Source of the DNA: Micromonospora sp. NBC_01796
GTDB taxonomy: Bacteria; Actinomycetota; Actinomycetes; Mycobacteriales; Micromonosporaceae
DNA: 64,000 nt
Assembly: GCF_035917455.1 (NCBI RefSeq)
Contig: NZ_CP109078.1
Span: forward strand, 3,410,001-3,474,000
Reading direction: 5' to 3'
The position numbers were made by a program, and so were the translations under genes. Shown one piece after another: positions 15,154-23,535 of the stretch (positions are counted from its first letter, which is position 1; each line of letters starts with the position of its first letter). The notes beneath the pieces are model-generated. The model worked only from the letters and a program-made list of their open reading frames with translations, was not told where the DNA came from and did no database searches.

Positions 15154-15735
15154 ATGGCATACCACTACCTGACCTCGCCGACCCTGGCCCGCGTACCGGC
15201 CCTGCTCGACTTCGTCTCGGCCAAGACGGGTGAGCCGAGTCCGGGCACCAGTGCCCGGTTGACCTCGTACTTCGTCGACAACAGCGATGACGGGGACTTC
15301 CTCGACCACACCGACGTGGTGGCGCGGGCCCAGGAGGGGCTGCCGGCGCGATTGGTCCGGGAGGCGGACTACCTGACGGCGAGCGTACGGATCCCGATCT
15401 TCTCGGCCGCGTTCGTGGCGGCGACGCGTACGGAGTTGGAGCGGGATCTGGAGTTCCACCGTTGCGTGGTGCGCTGCGAGAACGAGGAGTACGACGACTT
15501 CTCGGTGGCCCGGGTCAGGACCGTGCTGCCGTTGATCGACGAGGCCCGGTCACAGCAACGCCCGGCGGCCGGTGGTGGCCCGCCGATCCTGACCGAGCCC
15601 TTCTTCCGGGAGGAGTACGCGGACCGGTTCCTGATCGCCCGCGACGCCCGCTACCGGACCCTGGTCTGCAGTCCGCGCCTGGTGGAACTGGTCCAGTCGC
15701 ACAAGCTCCGGGTCCGGTTCACCGCCACCGCCTGA
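15154..15735 (+). CDS. Hypothetical protein
   Basis: A 193-residue soluble protein starting MAYHYLTSPTLARVPALLDF. It has alternating helices and strands and no signal peptide or membrane segment. The C-terminal part (FFREEYADRFLIARD, then a hydrophobic segment) could bind another protein. I do not recognise the family. It begins one base after the ASCH remnant, so it is probably transcribed from the remnant's promoter. Confidence 0.6.
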   Translation: MAYHYLTSPTLARVPALLDFVSAKTGEPSPGTSARLTSYFVDNSDDGDFLDHTDVVARAQEGLPARLVREADYLTASVRIPIFSAAFVAATRTELERDLEFHRCVVRCENEEYDDFSVARVRTVLPLIDEARSQQRPAAGGGPPILTEPFFREEYADRFLIARDARYRTLVCSPRLVELVQSHKLRVRFTATA

Positions 15736-15841
15736 GGGGCGGTCGGCCGGTGCCCGGGGCCGCCGTTATGAGATTGATTCATGACTATTTGCGCCGAACG
15801 GGGGATAGTGCCTATTCGTCCAGCGCTACCACACTGACCTG

Positions 15842-16078
15842 GTGGAACGCTCACTCACGGCAGCCATGTTGGCGATCGGTGTGGTGCTCGGGCTCACCGC
15901 CGGCATCGCGTACGCGGTCGCCCGGCGATCCTGGGCCGACTACCGCAAGACCAGGGCGAGCGTCCCCGGCATGCGCAAGGCGGCCTGGGTGTTGATCCGG
16001 ATCGCGGTCAGCAAGGGCGGCATCGTCCTGCTGCTCTGCATCGCCGCCGCGAGCTGGGCCGCGACCAGCGACAACTGA
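15842..16078 (+). CDS. Small two-helix membrane protein
   Basis: A 78-residue protein with two predicted transmembrane helices (about residues 7-28 and 52-72) joined by a basic cytoplasmic loop (RRSWADYRKTRAS). No family recognised. The GTG at 15842 follows a CACACT hexamer at 6 nt, a weak leaderless signal. Confidence 0.55.
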   Translation: MERSLTAAMLAIGVVLGLTAGIAYAVARRSWADYRKTRASVPGMRKAAWVLIRIAVSKGGIVLLLCIAAASWAATSDN

Positions 16079-16173
16079 CCGCCGGTCGACGCCTCTGCGC
16101 GGGCGTCGCGCGGCAAACGTTACCGGCTGTCGGATTCGGTCGATACCACGGAGATCGCCCGTTCGGTCCTCAC

Positions 16174-16179
16174 TAGGAT
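16174..16179 (+). promoter_or_regulatory. -10 box TAGGAT of a predicted leaderless promoter
   Basis: TAGGAT ends exactly 6 nt before the GTG at 16186. No Shine-Dalgarno is present. I see no good -35 hexamer, as is frequent in actinobacteria. Confidence 0.55.
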
Positions 16180-16185
16180 CGCGGC

Positions 16186-17469
16186 GTGATCATCATGAGA
16201 CGGTCCATAGCGGTCCTCTTAGGACTGCTGGCCGCCCTTACGCCACTGGGTATTCCGCCGGCCTCGGCCGGTGAACCCACCTCCGAGCCGCCCAAAGTGG
16301 AGCTTGTGCTCGATGTGAGCGGGTCGATGCGAGCCAACGACATCGACGGCCGCACCCGGATCGCCGTCGCGCAGGAGGCGTTCCACGAGGTGGTGGACGC
16401 CCTCCCCGACGAGACCGAACTTGGCATCCGGGTGCTCGGCGCCACCTACCCCGGCGACGACAAGAAGATCGGGTGCCAGGACACCCAGCAGATCGTCCCG
16501 GTCGGCCCGGTCAACCGGGAACAGGCCAAGGCCGCGATCGCCGGGTTGCGCCCCACCGGATTCACCCCGGTCGGGCTCGCGCTGCGCGGCGCCGCCCAGG
16601 ACCTCGGCACCGGTGGGACGACCCGCCGGATCGTGCTCATCACCGACGGCGAGGACACCTGCGCGCCGCCGGACCCGTGCGAGGTCGCCCGTGAACTCGC
16701 CGCCCAGGGCACCCACCTGGTCGTCGACACGCTCGGCCTGGCCCCGGACGAAAAGGTACGCAAGCAGCTCGTCTGCATCGCCGCCGCGACCGGCGGAACG
16801 TACACCTCGGCGAACAGCGTCGAGCAGCTCAGCGACCGGATCAAACAACTGGTCGACCGGGCGAACGACACCTACACCCAGACCCCGGCGCTGGTCACCG
16901 GCACCGGTGCGTGCGCCGACGCGCCGATCCTCAGTCCCGGTGTCTACACCGACCGGGAGAAGTTCTCCGAGCACCGCTACTACCGGGTGCCGGTCCGGGC
17001 CGACCAGGAACTCCGCGCCTCGGTGAGCGTGGCCCTGGACCGCCCGCTCAACCGCGACTACGGCGTACTGCTGCGGGCCACCGCCGCAGACGGCCGGGAA
17101 CTCGTACGCGGCACCGACGCGGGCAGCGGTCGTACGGACGTACTCTCCACCGGCCTGCGCTGGTCGGCGTCGGAGCCGGACGAGGAACCGAGCGAGGAGC
17201 CGACCGAGGGGGCCACCACGGTCGCCGAGACCCCCACCGTCTGCCTGGTGGTCAGCAACTCCTTCTCCGCCCAGAACGCCTCCACCCAGGTCCCCGGCAT
17301 GCCGGTCGAGCTGACCATCGACGTGGTCGACTTCTCGCCCGCCCCGAACAGTCCCGGCCTCGGCCGAGGCTGGGTGCTGCTGGCCCTGCTGACCATCGCC
17401 GGTCTGCTCACCGGCCTGATCGCCGGCTGGCTGACCCGCTGGTGGGTCGCCACCTGGAGGGAGAACTGA
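16186..17469 (+). CDS. Exported von Willebrand factor A domain protein, C-terminally anchored
   Basis: A 427-residue type I membrane protein. Signal peptide about residues 1-28; VWA domain about 37-215 with an intact MIDAS: DVSGS, the Thr of GFTPVG, and the Asp of LITDGEDTC. After a beta-rich extracellular region and an acidic linker (EPDEEPSEEPTEG) there is one C-terminal transmembrane helix (WVLLALLTIAGLLTGLIAGW) and a short basic tail. It probably binds a protein or polymer ligand outside the cell through Mg. It has a TTA codon at 16219-16221. It overlaps the next gene by 1 nt (TGATG). Confidence 0.8.
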   Translation: MIIMRRSIAVLLGLLAALTPLGIPPASAGEPTSEPPKVELVLDVSGSMRANDIDGRTRIAVAQEAFHEVVDALPDETELGIRVLGATYPGDDKKIGCQDTQQIVPVGPVNREQAKAAIAGLRPTGFTPVGLALRGAAQDLGTGGTTRRIVLITDGEDTCAPPDPCEVARELAAQGTHLVVDTLGLAPDEKVRKQLVCIAAATGGTYTSANSVEQLSDRIKQLVDRANDTYTQTPALVTGTGACADAPILSPGVYTDREKFSEHRYYRVPVRADQELRASVSVALDRPLNRDYGVLLRATAADGRELVRGTDAGSGRTDVLSTGLRWSASEPDEEPSEEPTEGATTVAETPTVCLVVSNSFSAQNASTQVPGMPVELTIDVVDFSPAPNSPGLGRGWVLLALLTIAGLLTGLIAGWLTRWWVATWREN

Positions 17470-18338
17470 TGCCCCGGACCGAGACGACGAGCCGGATCGG
17501 CGCGACCGCGCTCGCCGTGGCCGCCGGGATCCTGCTTCCGGCCGGCGCCGCGGTGGCCGCACCGGCGTCCCCGCTGCCGACCCCGTCACCCGGCGCGGTC
17601 ACCGTCACCAAGGCCGGCACCTCGTTCCTGACCGCCACCGGCATCGGCGCCGGCCAACCGGTCAACGTCGCCGGATCCACCGGCGACTACCTCTACTGGT
17701 CGTTTTCGGCCTCGTCCGGGCAGACCAACGACATCGCGATCAACGTGACGCTGCCACCTTCGGCGGACCGGCACGGGCCGTCCACCTGGGCGGTCGACGT
17801 CTTCGACGGGCTGCGACGCCGGCAGGCGTGCACCGCCGGAGCCCAGGCCCCGACGGTCCCGGCCACCGAGACGACGGTGGCGCTCAACTGCACCCTGCGC
17901 CAGGTCCGGGCGTGGGCCGAGCCGTGGTCCGGTGACCCGCTGCCCGGCACCTACTACGTCCGGCTGTCCACCACCGACCTGCCGGAACAGGACCTCGGCC
18001 TGCCGATCCAGGTGGCGCTGCTGGTCGGGGCATCGGACGACGACAACATCACGCCCGAGGACGGTGACCTGAAGACGCCGCTCGTACCGGCGGTGCAGCC
18101 CGGAGCGATCGTGCCGGCCGGCGGGACCGCCGTCACCCCGAGTACGAGTGCCAGCCCCGACCCCGCCGCCCAGGCCGCGAACGAGGACGAGGGCTTCTTC
18201 TTCGGGTGGTTCGACGGGTGGTTCGACGGGTTCTCGTCCCGGTGGATCTGGACCGCCGCCGGTGGCGTACTGGCCGCGGTCGCCGGGGTGGTCGGGTTCG
18301 CCCTCACCCGGCGTCCCCGACGCCCCGTGGTGCGCTGA
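17469..18338 (+). CDS. Exported membrane-anchored partner of the VWA protein
   Basis: A 289-residue protein with a signal peptide (ends AVAAPAS near 32) and an extracellular beta-sandwich-like domain (about 45-205). A Pro/Thr/Ser stalk follows, then a striking aromatic-Gly motif FFFGWFDGWFDGF, one transmembrane helix (WIWTAAGGVLAAVAGVVGFAL) and a basic tail. No family recognised. Its ATG overlaps the VWA gene's stop, and the two share topology, so they probably form a surface complex. Confidence 0.7.
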   Translation: MPRTETTSRIGATALAVAAGILLPAGAAVAAPASPLPTPSPGAVTVTKAGTSFLTATGIGAGQPVNVAGSTGDYLYWSFSASSGQTNDIAINVTLPPSADRHGPSTWAVDVFDGLRRRQACTAGAQAPTVPATETTVALNCTLRQVRAWAEPWSGDPLPGTYYVRLSTTDLPEQDLGLPIQVALLVGASDDDNITPEDGDLKTPLVPAVQPGAIVPAGGTAVTPSTSASPDPAAQAANEDEGFFFGWFDGWFDGFSSRWIWTAAGGVLAAVAGVVGFALTRRPRRPVVR

Positions 18339-18371
18339 CCGGCCACGTGAGCTAGCGGTCGACAGTGGTTG

Positions 18372-18417
18372 GGAAGGGTCCCCGGTGCATCGGAATCCGA
18401 TGACGAGGGACCCTTCC
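18372..18417. terminator. Bidirectional two-part hairpin terminator
   Basis: An 11-bp outer stem (GGAAGGGTCCC at 18372-18382, complement at 18407-18417) contains an inner 6-bp hairpin CATCGG-AAT-CCGATG (18388-18402). It lies between convergent genes. Confidence 0.8.
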
Positions 18418-18435
18418 TCACTCTTCCCGAGTCGG

Positions 18436-18672
18436 CTACGGCTCCTGGCGGAAGAGCCCGCCGCCGCCGTACTTGCGGTGGGCGGCCTGTTTGGAGACAC
18501 CGAGCGCCTCGGCCACCTGAGCCCAGGAGGCACCGGCCACCCGCGCCCGGCGTACGAGCACCGCCTCCATCCGCTCGACCCCACGGCGCAACCCGGCCGC
18601 GGCCCGCAGGCTCTCCAGCGGGTCGGGGCCGGTGCTGAGTTCGAGCAGTTCCCGGAGCGGTTCGTCCGACAC
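18436..18672 (-). CDS. Small HTH DNA-binding protein
   Basis: A 78-residue protein whose C-terminal half is a helix-turn-helix (ARVAGASWAQVAEALGVSKQAAHRKYG), the type seen in many short actinobacterial regulators. The N-terminal half is an acidic helix. The GTG at 18672 has no Shine-Dalgarno but has TATATT (18679-18684) exactly 6 nt upstream, the best-looking leaderless promoter in the window. Target genes are unknown. Confidence 0.75.
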   Translation of the reverse strand: MSDEPLRELLELSTGPDPLESLRAAAGLRRGVERMEAVLVRRARVAGASWAQVAEALGVSKQAAHRKYGGGGLFRQEP

Positions 18673-18678
18673 GCCGTC

Positions 18679-18684
18679 AATATA
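18679..18684 (-). promoter_or_regulatory. -10 box TATATT of a predicted leaderless promoter
   Basis: TATATT (5 of 6 to TATAAT) lies 6 nt before the GTG at 18672 in an otherwise GC-rich stretch. Confidence 0.6.
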
Positions 18685-18710
18685 CGCTGACGGACCTGTC
18701 CCCGGCCCGG

Positions 18711-19154
18711 TCAGAGGCGTACCAGTGCCGCCCAGCCGGGGACCGTCGGCTCGTACCGCAGCGGCATCCCCGCCTCGGCCGGCGTACGGTCACCCTTGCG
18801 CTGGTTGCAGCCGTAACAGGCCGCGACGGTGTTCTTCCAGGTGTTCCGTCCACCTCGGGAGCGGGGCAGGACGTGGTCGATGGTGGTCGCCCGCGCCGTG
18901 CAGTAGGCGCACCGGCTCCCGTCGCGCAGGTGCACCCCGGACCGGGACCAGGCCGGGCCCGAGCTGAACCGCCAGCGGGTCACCACGTACCGGACCAGGC
19001 GGACCACCCGGGGCATCGGGAAGACCCCGATCCGCCGGTCGGGCTCCGCCTCGTGAATCTCGGCGACCCGGCGACAGAGCATCCGGATCGCGTGCTGGAG
19101 ACTGACTTTGTGTAGTGGGCCGAGGTCGGCGTTGATGACGAGCACCGCGTCCAC
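18711..19154 (-). CDS. HNH endonuclease
   Basis: A 147-residue HNH nuclease. The domain occupies about residues 78-130: C-x2-C (CAYC), DHVLPRSRGG with the catalytic His, N in NTWKNTV and a second C-x2-C (CYGC). The N-terminal 75 residues (LVINADLGPLHKVSLQHAI) are typical of actinobacterial stand-alone HNH proteins of unknown biological role. The GTG at 19154 is fixed by an AAAGGAGG Shine-Dalgarno 5 nt upstream. No adjacent methylase or toxin-immunity gene is present. Confidence 0.88.
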   Translation of the reverse strand: MDAVLVINADLGPLHKVSLQHAIRMLCRRVAEIHEAEPDRRIGVFPMPRVVRLVRYVVTRWRFSSGPAWSRSGVHLRDGSRCAYCTARATTIDHVLPRSRGGRNTWKNTVAACYGCNQRKGDRTPAEAGMPLRYEPTVPGWAALVRL

Positions 19155-19531
19155 CGGGTCCTCCTTTCGATTCGTAATCCGTGGGCCTCGAGATGGAATG
19201 GATCGACCGGCGACTTCTCGTCGGCGGTTAAGGATTCGTCGGCGGTTACGGATACAGAAAGCCGCCCGGATCCCGTACGTGCTGGGTGGGCGGCTGGGTC
19301 GCGGTGTCGACGTCGATGTCAGCCGCGAGGCCCGTCCAGCTCGTGTTCCGTACCGTCCGCGTACCAACAGGTGGGCCGGCTGTGGTGGGGCAGGGCGGCG
19401 ACGAGCGGTCGGAACCGCATCGCGCTGACGCCTGTCACCCTCATGCCGACCCCTCGCTCGGTGGTTGTCCCTGACTGCGTAAACGGTAATTGCGTACACC
19501 GCCGAGCGGCAACGGATTTGATCAGAATTCG
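19155..19531. other. Intergenic region with an 18-bp tandem duplication
   Basis: No credible gene in 377 bp. TCGTCGGCGGTTAAGGAT at 19218-19235 is followed directly by a copy differing at one base (19236-19253). The rest shows nothing I can name. Confidence 0.5.
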
Positions 19532-21064
19532 TCAGGGTTTGGCGAGCAGGCCGCGTCGGCGTACGGACCAGAGCGGTTCGGGTGCCGTACCGCACCGGCG
19601 CAGGATCCGGTTCGCGGCCAGGATGCCGGTCACGGCGGCCCGTTCCATCAGCGCGCTCGGCAGGTCGGTCCGGATCCCGTCACCGGCCAGGAAGAGCCCG
19701 TCGGCATCGGTGAGCACGGTCGGGCGGTCGGCGTGACCGCCGGGGCGGAACGAGGGGGCCTGCCGCTCCACCCGCGCCCGCAGCTCCACCACGGGCAGCC
19801 GGGCCACCTCCGGCCAGAGCCCGATCAACTCGGCCCGCATCCGCATCGCCAGCTCCTCCGCCGGCAGATCCTCCGCGCAGGCGTACGCGTGCAGTTCGAC
19901 CACCGCGCCCCCGGTCCGGTCGGCCCAGTCCCGGGCCCCGGCCTCCAGCCGGTGGTAGAGCGTCACGGAGTCGAGCGTCGGTTGCCGGGACACCCCGCTG
20001 AACACCGCCCGGTCCGGTGCCACGTCCCCGGCCAGCCAGTACCGCGCGACCGCGTACGGGGGTCCGGGTGCGAACTCGGCGACCCGGGCGGCGAGGCTCG
20101 GCGCCTCGGCGGCGAGTTCCGGTGCGGCGGCGAGCAGGTCGCGCAGGGCCGGCGGGTCGACCGCGAGCACCAGGAACTCGGCCCGGTGCAGGGCACCACC
20201 GGCGGTGACCTGCCAGCCGCCACCGTCCCGCCGGTTGATGCCGGTCACCGGCGTCCCGGTGTGCACCTTTCCCCCCACGACCCGCAGGTACGCGGCCAGC
20301 GGGCGCCAGATCGCCGAGTCGTAGTCCCGGTCCGGGGCGTCGAAGGCCAGCCCCTCGGCGTTGCCGAGCAGGTAGAAGTGGAAGTTCGCGACCAGTTCGG
20401 CGGCGGACATGTCGTGCTCGTGGTTGAAGAACGAGTGCGCGAACACCTCGAAGAGCATCGCCCGCGCCCGGTCCGGCAGGCGCAGCGAGTCGAGCAGGTG
20501 GGCGGCGGTGGTCCGGTCGAGTTCGGCGTAACTCCGCTCCGGGTGGTACGCCAGCAGCGGCAGTGCCGCATTTCCGTCCATAGTGCGCAGATCGCGCAGA
20601 CGCAGGCTGGGGCTGCGGGCGATCAGGGCGAGCAGGTTCAGCGGCGGCGCACTCGGCAGCCGGGCGAACTCCTCGGTCGGCCAGTCCGCCGAAAGGACCG
20701 GGTAACCGGGCACCGGACGCAGGAACCCCAACGCGGGATCGATCCGGCGCAGGATCGCCCGCCAGTTGTAGTACTGCCGGAAGAACGCGTGGAAACCGTG
20801 GTCGACGCCCTGGGCGGTGCCGTCGGCGAGTCGGTCCGGCCAGGCCGCCAGGCGCCCGCCCAGGGTTGGCCGGGCCTCCAGCACGGTCACCCGTACGCCA
20901 CGTTCGGCGAGCACCACGGCGGCCGAGATGCCGGCTATCCCGCCGCCGACCACCAGCGCGTCGACCCCGTTCGGCACTCGGGGCGTACCGGCGGCGCCGC
21001 CCTCGGGATCGACCCGGACCGGGTGTACGCCGAGCAAACGGCCCAACCCTCGCGACAGCTCCAT
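19532..21064 (-). CDS. FAD-dependent carotenoid desaturase/methyltransferase-like protein (CrtU-like)
   Basis: A 510-residue flavoprotein. The Rossmann FAD motif is DALVVGGGIAGISAAVVLAE at about residues 35-54, followed by EARPTLGGRLA. The segment HGFHAFFRQYYNWR and SFFNHEHDMSAAELV are characteristic of isorenieratene synthase (CrtU), which desaturates and shifts a methyl group on the carotene beta-ring. The C-terminal flavin motif is LFLAGDGIRTDLPSALMERA. ATG 21064 has GGAAGGGA upstream. No other carotenoid gene is in the window, so the pathway role is inference; a related FAD amine oxidase-like function is the alternative. Confidence 0.7.
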   Translation of the reverse strand: MELSRGLGRLLGVHPVRVDPEGGAAGTPRVPNGVDALVVGGGIAGISAAVVLAERGVRVTVLEARPTLGGRLAAWPDRLADGTAQGVDHGFHAFFRQYYNWRAILRRIDPALGFLRPVPGYPVLSADWPTEEFARLPSAPPLNLLALIARSPSLRLRDLRTMDGNAALPLLAYHPERSYAELDRTTAAHLLDSLRLPDRARAMLFEVFAHSFFNHEHDMSAAELVANFHFYLLGNAEGLAFDAPDRDYDSAIWRPLAAYLRVVGGKVHTGTPVTGINRRDGGGWQVTAGGALHRAEFLVLAVDPPALRDLLAAAPELAAEAPSLAARVAEFAPGPPYAVARYWLAGDVAPDRAVFSGVSRQPTLDSVTLYHRLEAGARDWADRTGGAVVELHAYACAEDLPAEELAMRMRAELIGLWPEVARLPVVELRARVERQAPSFRPGGHADRPTVLTDADGLFLAGDGIRTDLPSALMERAAVTGILAANRILRRCGTAPEPLWSVRRRGLLAKP

Positions 21065-21139
21065 GGATCCCTTCCGATGCAAGCGCAGTCAGTGTCCCCC
21101 TTTTCCGGCGTGAGGAGGAGGCCCTTCCGGTACAAATCC

Positions 21140-21625
21140 CTACTCCGGGGGGCGGCAGGCGGGTGGGCGGTCCGACGGGGGCCAGACGTACGGGAGGTCG
21201 GGCGGCAGGTCGCCGAAGCGGGGGCGGTAGAAGTCCGGGTCCTTGCGCAGCAGCGACACCCGATGGCTCAGGTGCAGGTCCTCCCGGCCGAGCCAGGGCG
21301 GCAACTCACCGGCGGCGGCCAATTCGGGCTGGGAACGTACCCGGTCGATGCCACAGGCGGCGGTCAGGTCCACCATCAGGGTGCCGGCGACGGTGTCCGC
21401 CCGACCGGTGCCGGACCACACGTCGCAGACGTCCAGCCCGTACCGGACCAGTGCCTCCTCGTACCCGGCCCACATCTTGACCGCCGGATGGTGCCGCCAG
21501 CCGTACCGGGGCCAGGTCAGCCCCCGCAGCACCTGGAGCGCCTCGACCCGTTGCTTGCCCAGCCTCAGCGGATCCAGCGACCGGGCGCTGTCCCCGAAAT
21601 CCGGGTACGGCAGGAACGTCTGCAT
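21140..21625 (-). CDS. Pyrimidine-dimer-glycosylase-like protein (MSMEG_6728 family)
   Basis: A 161-residue cytosolic protein that begins MQTFLPYPDFGDSARSLDPL, the hallmark of the MSMEG_6728 family, related to T4 endonuclease V-type pyrimidine dimer DNA glycosylases. The conserved block LGKQRVEALQVLRGL and the HHPAVKMW motif are present. In that fold the N-terminal residue after Met forms the Schiff base; here it is Gln, so activity is uncertain. It is followed by the CrtU-like gene 75 bp downstream on the same strand. The link between light damage and a carotenoid enzyme is suggestive only. Confidence 0.75.
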   Translation of the reverse strand: MQTFLPYPDFGDSARSLDPLRLGKQRVEALQVLRGLTWPRYGWRHHPAVKMWAGYEEALVRYGLDVCDVWSGTGRADTVAGTLMVDLTAACGIDRVRSQPELAAAGELPPWLGREDLHLSHRVSLLRKDPDFYRPRFGDLPPDLPYVWPPSDRPPACRPPE

Positions 21626-21723
21626 TCCACTCCACTACCCGCGACCGGCGCCCGCACGCCCGGATGACCGATCGCCCACGCCCGGCGACGGTTCGGCGGG
21701 CAGCGATGGATGATCGTGGTGGC

Positions 21724-21729
21724 TACGAT
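21724..21729 (+). promoter_or_regulatory. -10 box TACGAT of a predicted leaderless promoter
   Basis: TACGAT ends 6 nt before the ATG at 21736 and favours that start over upstream in-frame ATGs at 21664 and 21706. Confidence 0.5.
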
Positions 21730-21735
21730 CCGGGC

Positions 21736-23535
21736 ATGGCGGACCCGTGGCGCAATCGGGCCCGGCGCGCGGTCGAGACCCGACTTCGCGACGGGCTGCG
21801 GACCAACGAGGGCCGTCCCCACTATGTTGTCTGCGGCCAGGACGCCCTGGCCATCCATCTGGTCAACGCACTGCTCGCCGAGTCGGTACGGGTAACCGTG
21901 ATCGTCCCGACCCGTCGCCGGGCGGACGGCCCGGACATCCGCGCGATCCGGGGCGTACGGGTGATCTCGGCCGATCGGCTCGACGAGGAGACCTTCCGGA
22001 CGGCCGCGCTGGCCGGGGCGCACGGGTTGGCCCTGATGCACCAGGACGACGTCGGCAACATCCATGCCGCCCTCTGCGCACAGGAGGTCGAACCCCGGCT
22101 GCGGCTGGTCCTGCGCATGTTCAACACCGGGCTCGGCAACAGCGTACGGCCGCTCTTCGCCGACTGCGCGGTGCTCTCCGACGCCTCGATGGCCGCGCCC
22201 ACCTTCGTCGCCGCGGCACTCGGCGCGGTGACCCCGACCCACTTCCGGTACCGGGGCCGGACCATGACCGTGGCCCGGCGCACCGACGTACGCCCGGAGC
22301 ACGTGGTGTGCGGCCTGGCCGACACCACCGACCCCCGGCACGTACGGATCCTGCCCGCGGACGAGGCCCAGGCGGACCTGGTGCTGGCCGAGGCGACCGG
22401 CCAACCGCCCGGTACGGAGGTGGCCGCGCGCCGGATCAAGCGGGCCCGCCGCCGCCAGCGACGCCCGACCGCGGTGTTCTGGCGGGCCCTGCGCTCGTTC
22501 GCCACCCGCAAGATCGGCATCGCCACCCTCGCGGTGCTCGGGGTCATCGTGGTGTTCGGCTTCCTGCTCGCCCACGCCGAGCGCGTCAGCGTCGCCGAGG
22601 CGCTTTACGTCGCGCTGGTGACCACGATCAGCGGCGCCGACCCGGATCCGGGAAAGGCCGCGTCCGCGCAGGTCATGCAGGTGGTGCTGAACCTCGCCGG
22701 GCTGGCGCTGATCCCGCTGATCACCGCGGCCGTGGTGGACGGCATGGTCAACGCCCGGCTGGCGCTCGACGACGGCCGGCTTCGCCGGCCCCGCAAGGAC
22801 CACGTGGTGGTGGTCGGGCTCGGCAACGTCGGAACCAGGGTCATGTGGCAGCTCCACGACCTCGGCATCGAGGTGGTCGCAGTCGACAAGGACCCGGAGG
22901 CGCGGGGAGCGACGGTCGCCCGCCGGTTGAACATTCCGCTGATCGTCGGCGACGGTGCCCGGGAGGAGATCCTGGAGGCCGCCTCGGTGGCCACCTGCCA
23001 GGCGTTGGTGGTGGTCTCCACCGACGACGTCACCAACCTCCAGGCGGCGTTGAACGCCCGGGCGGCCAAGTCCGACCTGCGGGTGGTGCTCCGCCTGTAC
23101 GACGGTGACCTCGCCGACCGGATCCAGAAGGCATTCAACATCAACATTTCCCGGAGCGTGTCGTACCTGGCCGCGCCGTCGTTCGCCGCCGCCCTGCTCA
23201 ACCGCGAGATGATCGCGACCATCCCGATCAGTCGGCACGCGCTGCTGGTCGCCGAGGTCCCGATCACCGAGGGCGCCGCGCTGATCGGCCGCGAACTCGT
23301 CCAGGTCGACCAGGCCGCCGGCGTACGGGTGATCGGGCTGACCCCGGCCGGGCAGCCGAACCTGCTCTGGTCCCCGTCGCGTACGCACCGGCTCGGTGCC
23401 GGGGACCGGCTCCTGGTGGTGGTCCGCCGGGCGGCGCTGAGCGCACTGCTGAAGCAGGCGAACCCGCCGGTCGTCGACCCGGAACCGCCGGCACTGCCGA
23501 CCCAGCCGCCGTTTCCCGCCGGCAGCCCCGGCTGA
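21736..23535 (+). CDS. RCK (TrkA-N) domain potassium-channel-like membrane protein
   Basis: A 599-residue protein. A first TrkA-N/RCK domain (about 28-240, HYVVCGQDALAIHLV) is followed by two transmembrane helices (about 258-277 and 310-330) flanking a pore-loop-like segment, then a second RCK domain (about 355-500, DHVVVVGLGNVGTRV) and a TrkA-C domain. The order resembles bacterial RCK-gated channels. The pore loop reads LVTTISGADP and lacks TVGYGD, so potassium selectivity is doubtful. I chose ATG 21736 from the -10 box spacing. Confidence 0.75.
   Translation: MADPWRNRARRAVETRLRDGLRTNEGRPHYVVCGQDALAIHLVNALLAESVRVTVIVPTRRRADGPDIRAIRGVRVISADRLDEETFRTAALAGAHGLALMHQDDVGNIHAALCAQEVEPRLRLVLRMFNTGLGNSVRPLFADCAVLSDASMAAPTFVAAALGAVTPTHFRYRGRTMTVARRTDVRPEHVVCGLADTTDPRHVRILPADEAQADLVLAEATGQPPGTEVAARRIKRARRRQRRPTAVFWRALRSFATRKIGIATLAVLGVIVVFGFLLAHAERVSVAEALYVALVTTISGADPDPGKAASAQVMQVVLNLAGLALIPLITAAVVDGMVNARLALDDGRLRRPRKDHVVVVGLGNVGTRVMWQLHDLGIEVVAVDKDPEARGATVARRLNIPLIVGDGAREEILEAASVATCQALVVVSTDDVTNLQAALNARAAKSDLRVVLRLYDGDLADRIQKAFNINISRSVSYLAAPSFAAALLNREMIATIPISRHALLVAEVPITEGAALIGRELVQVDQAAGVRVIGLTPAGQPNLLWSPSRTHRLGAGDRLLVVVRRAALSALLKQANPPVVDPEPPALPTQPPFPAGSPG

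Noticed and set aside
19490-21667. A 725-codon open frame on the plus strand
   Set aside because: It is antisense to the CrtU-like and MSMEG_6728-like genes, which have clear family motifs. Its translation is Arg/Gly/Pro/His-rich filler typical of high-GC antisense frames.
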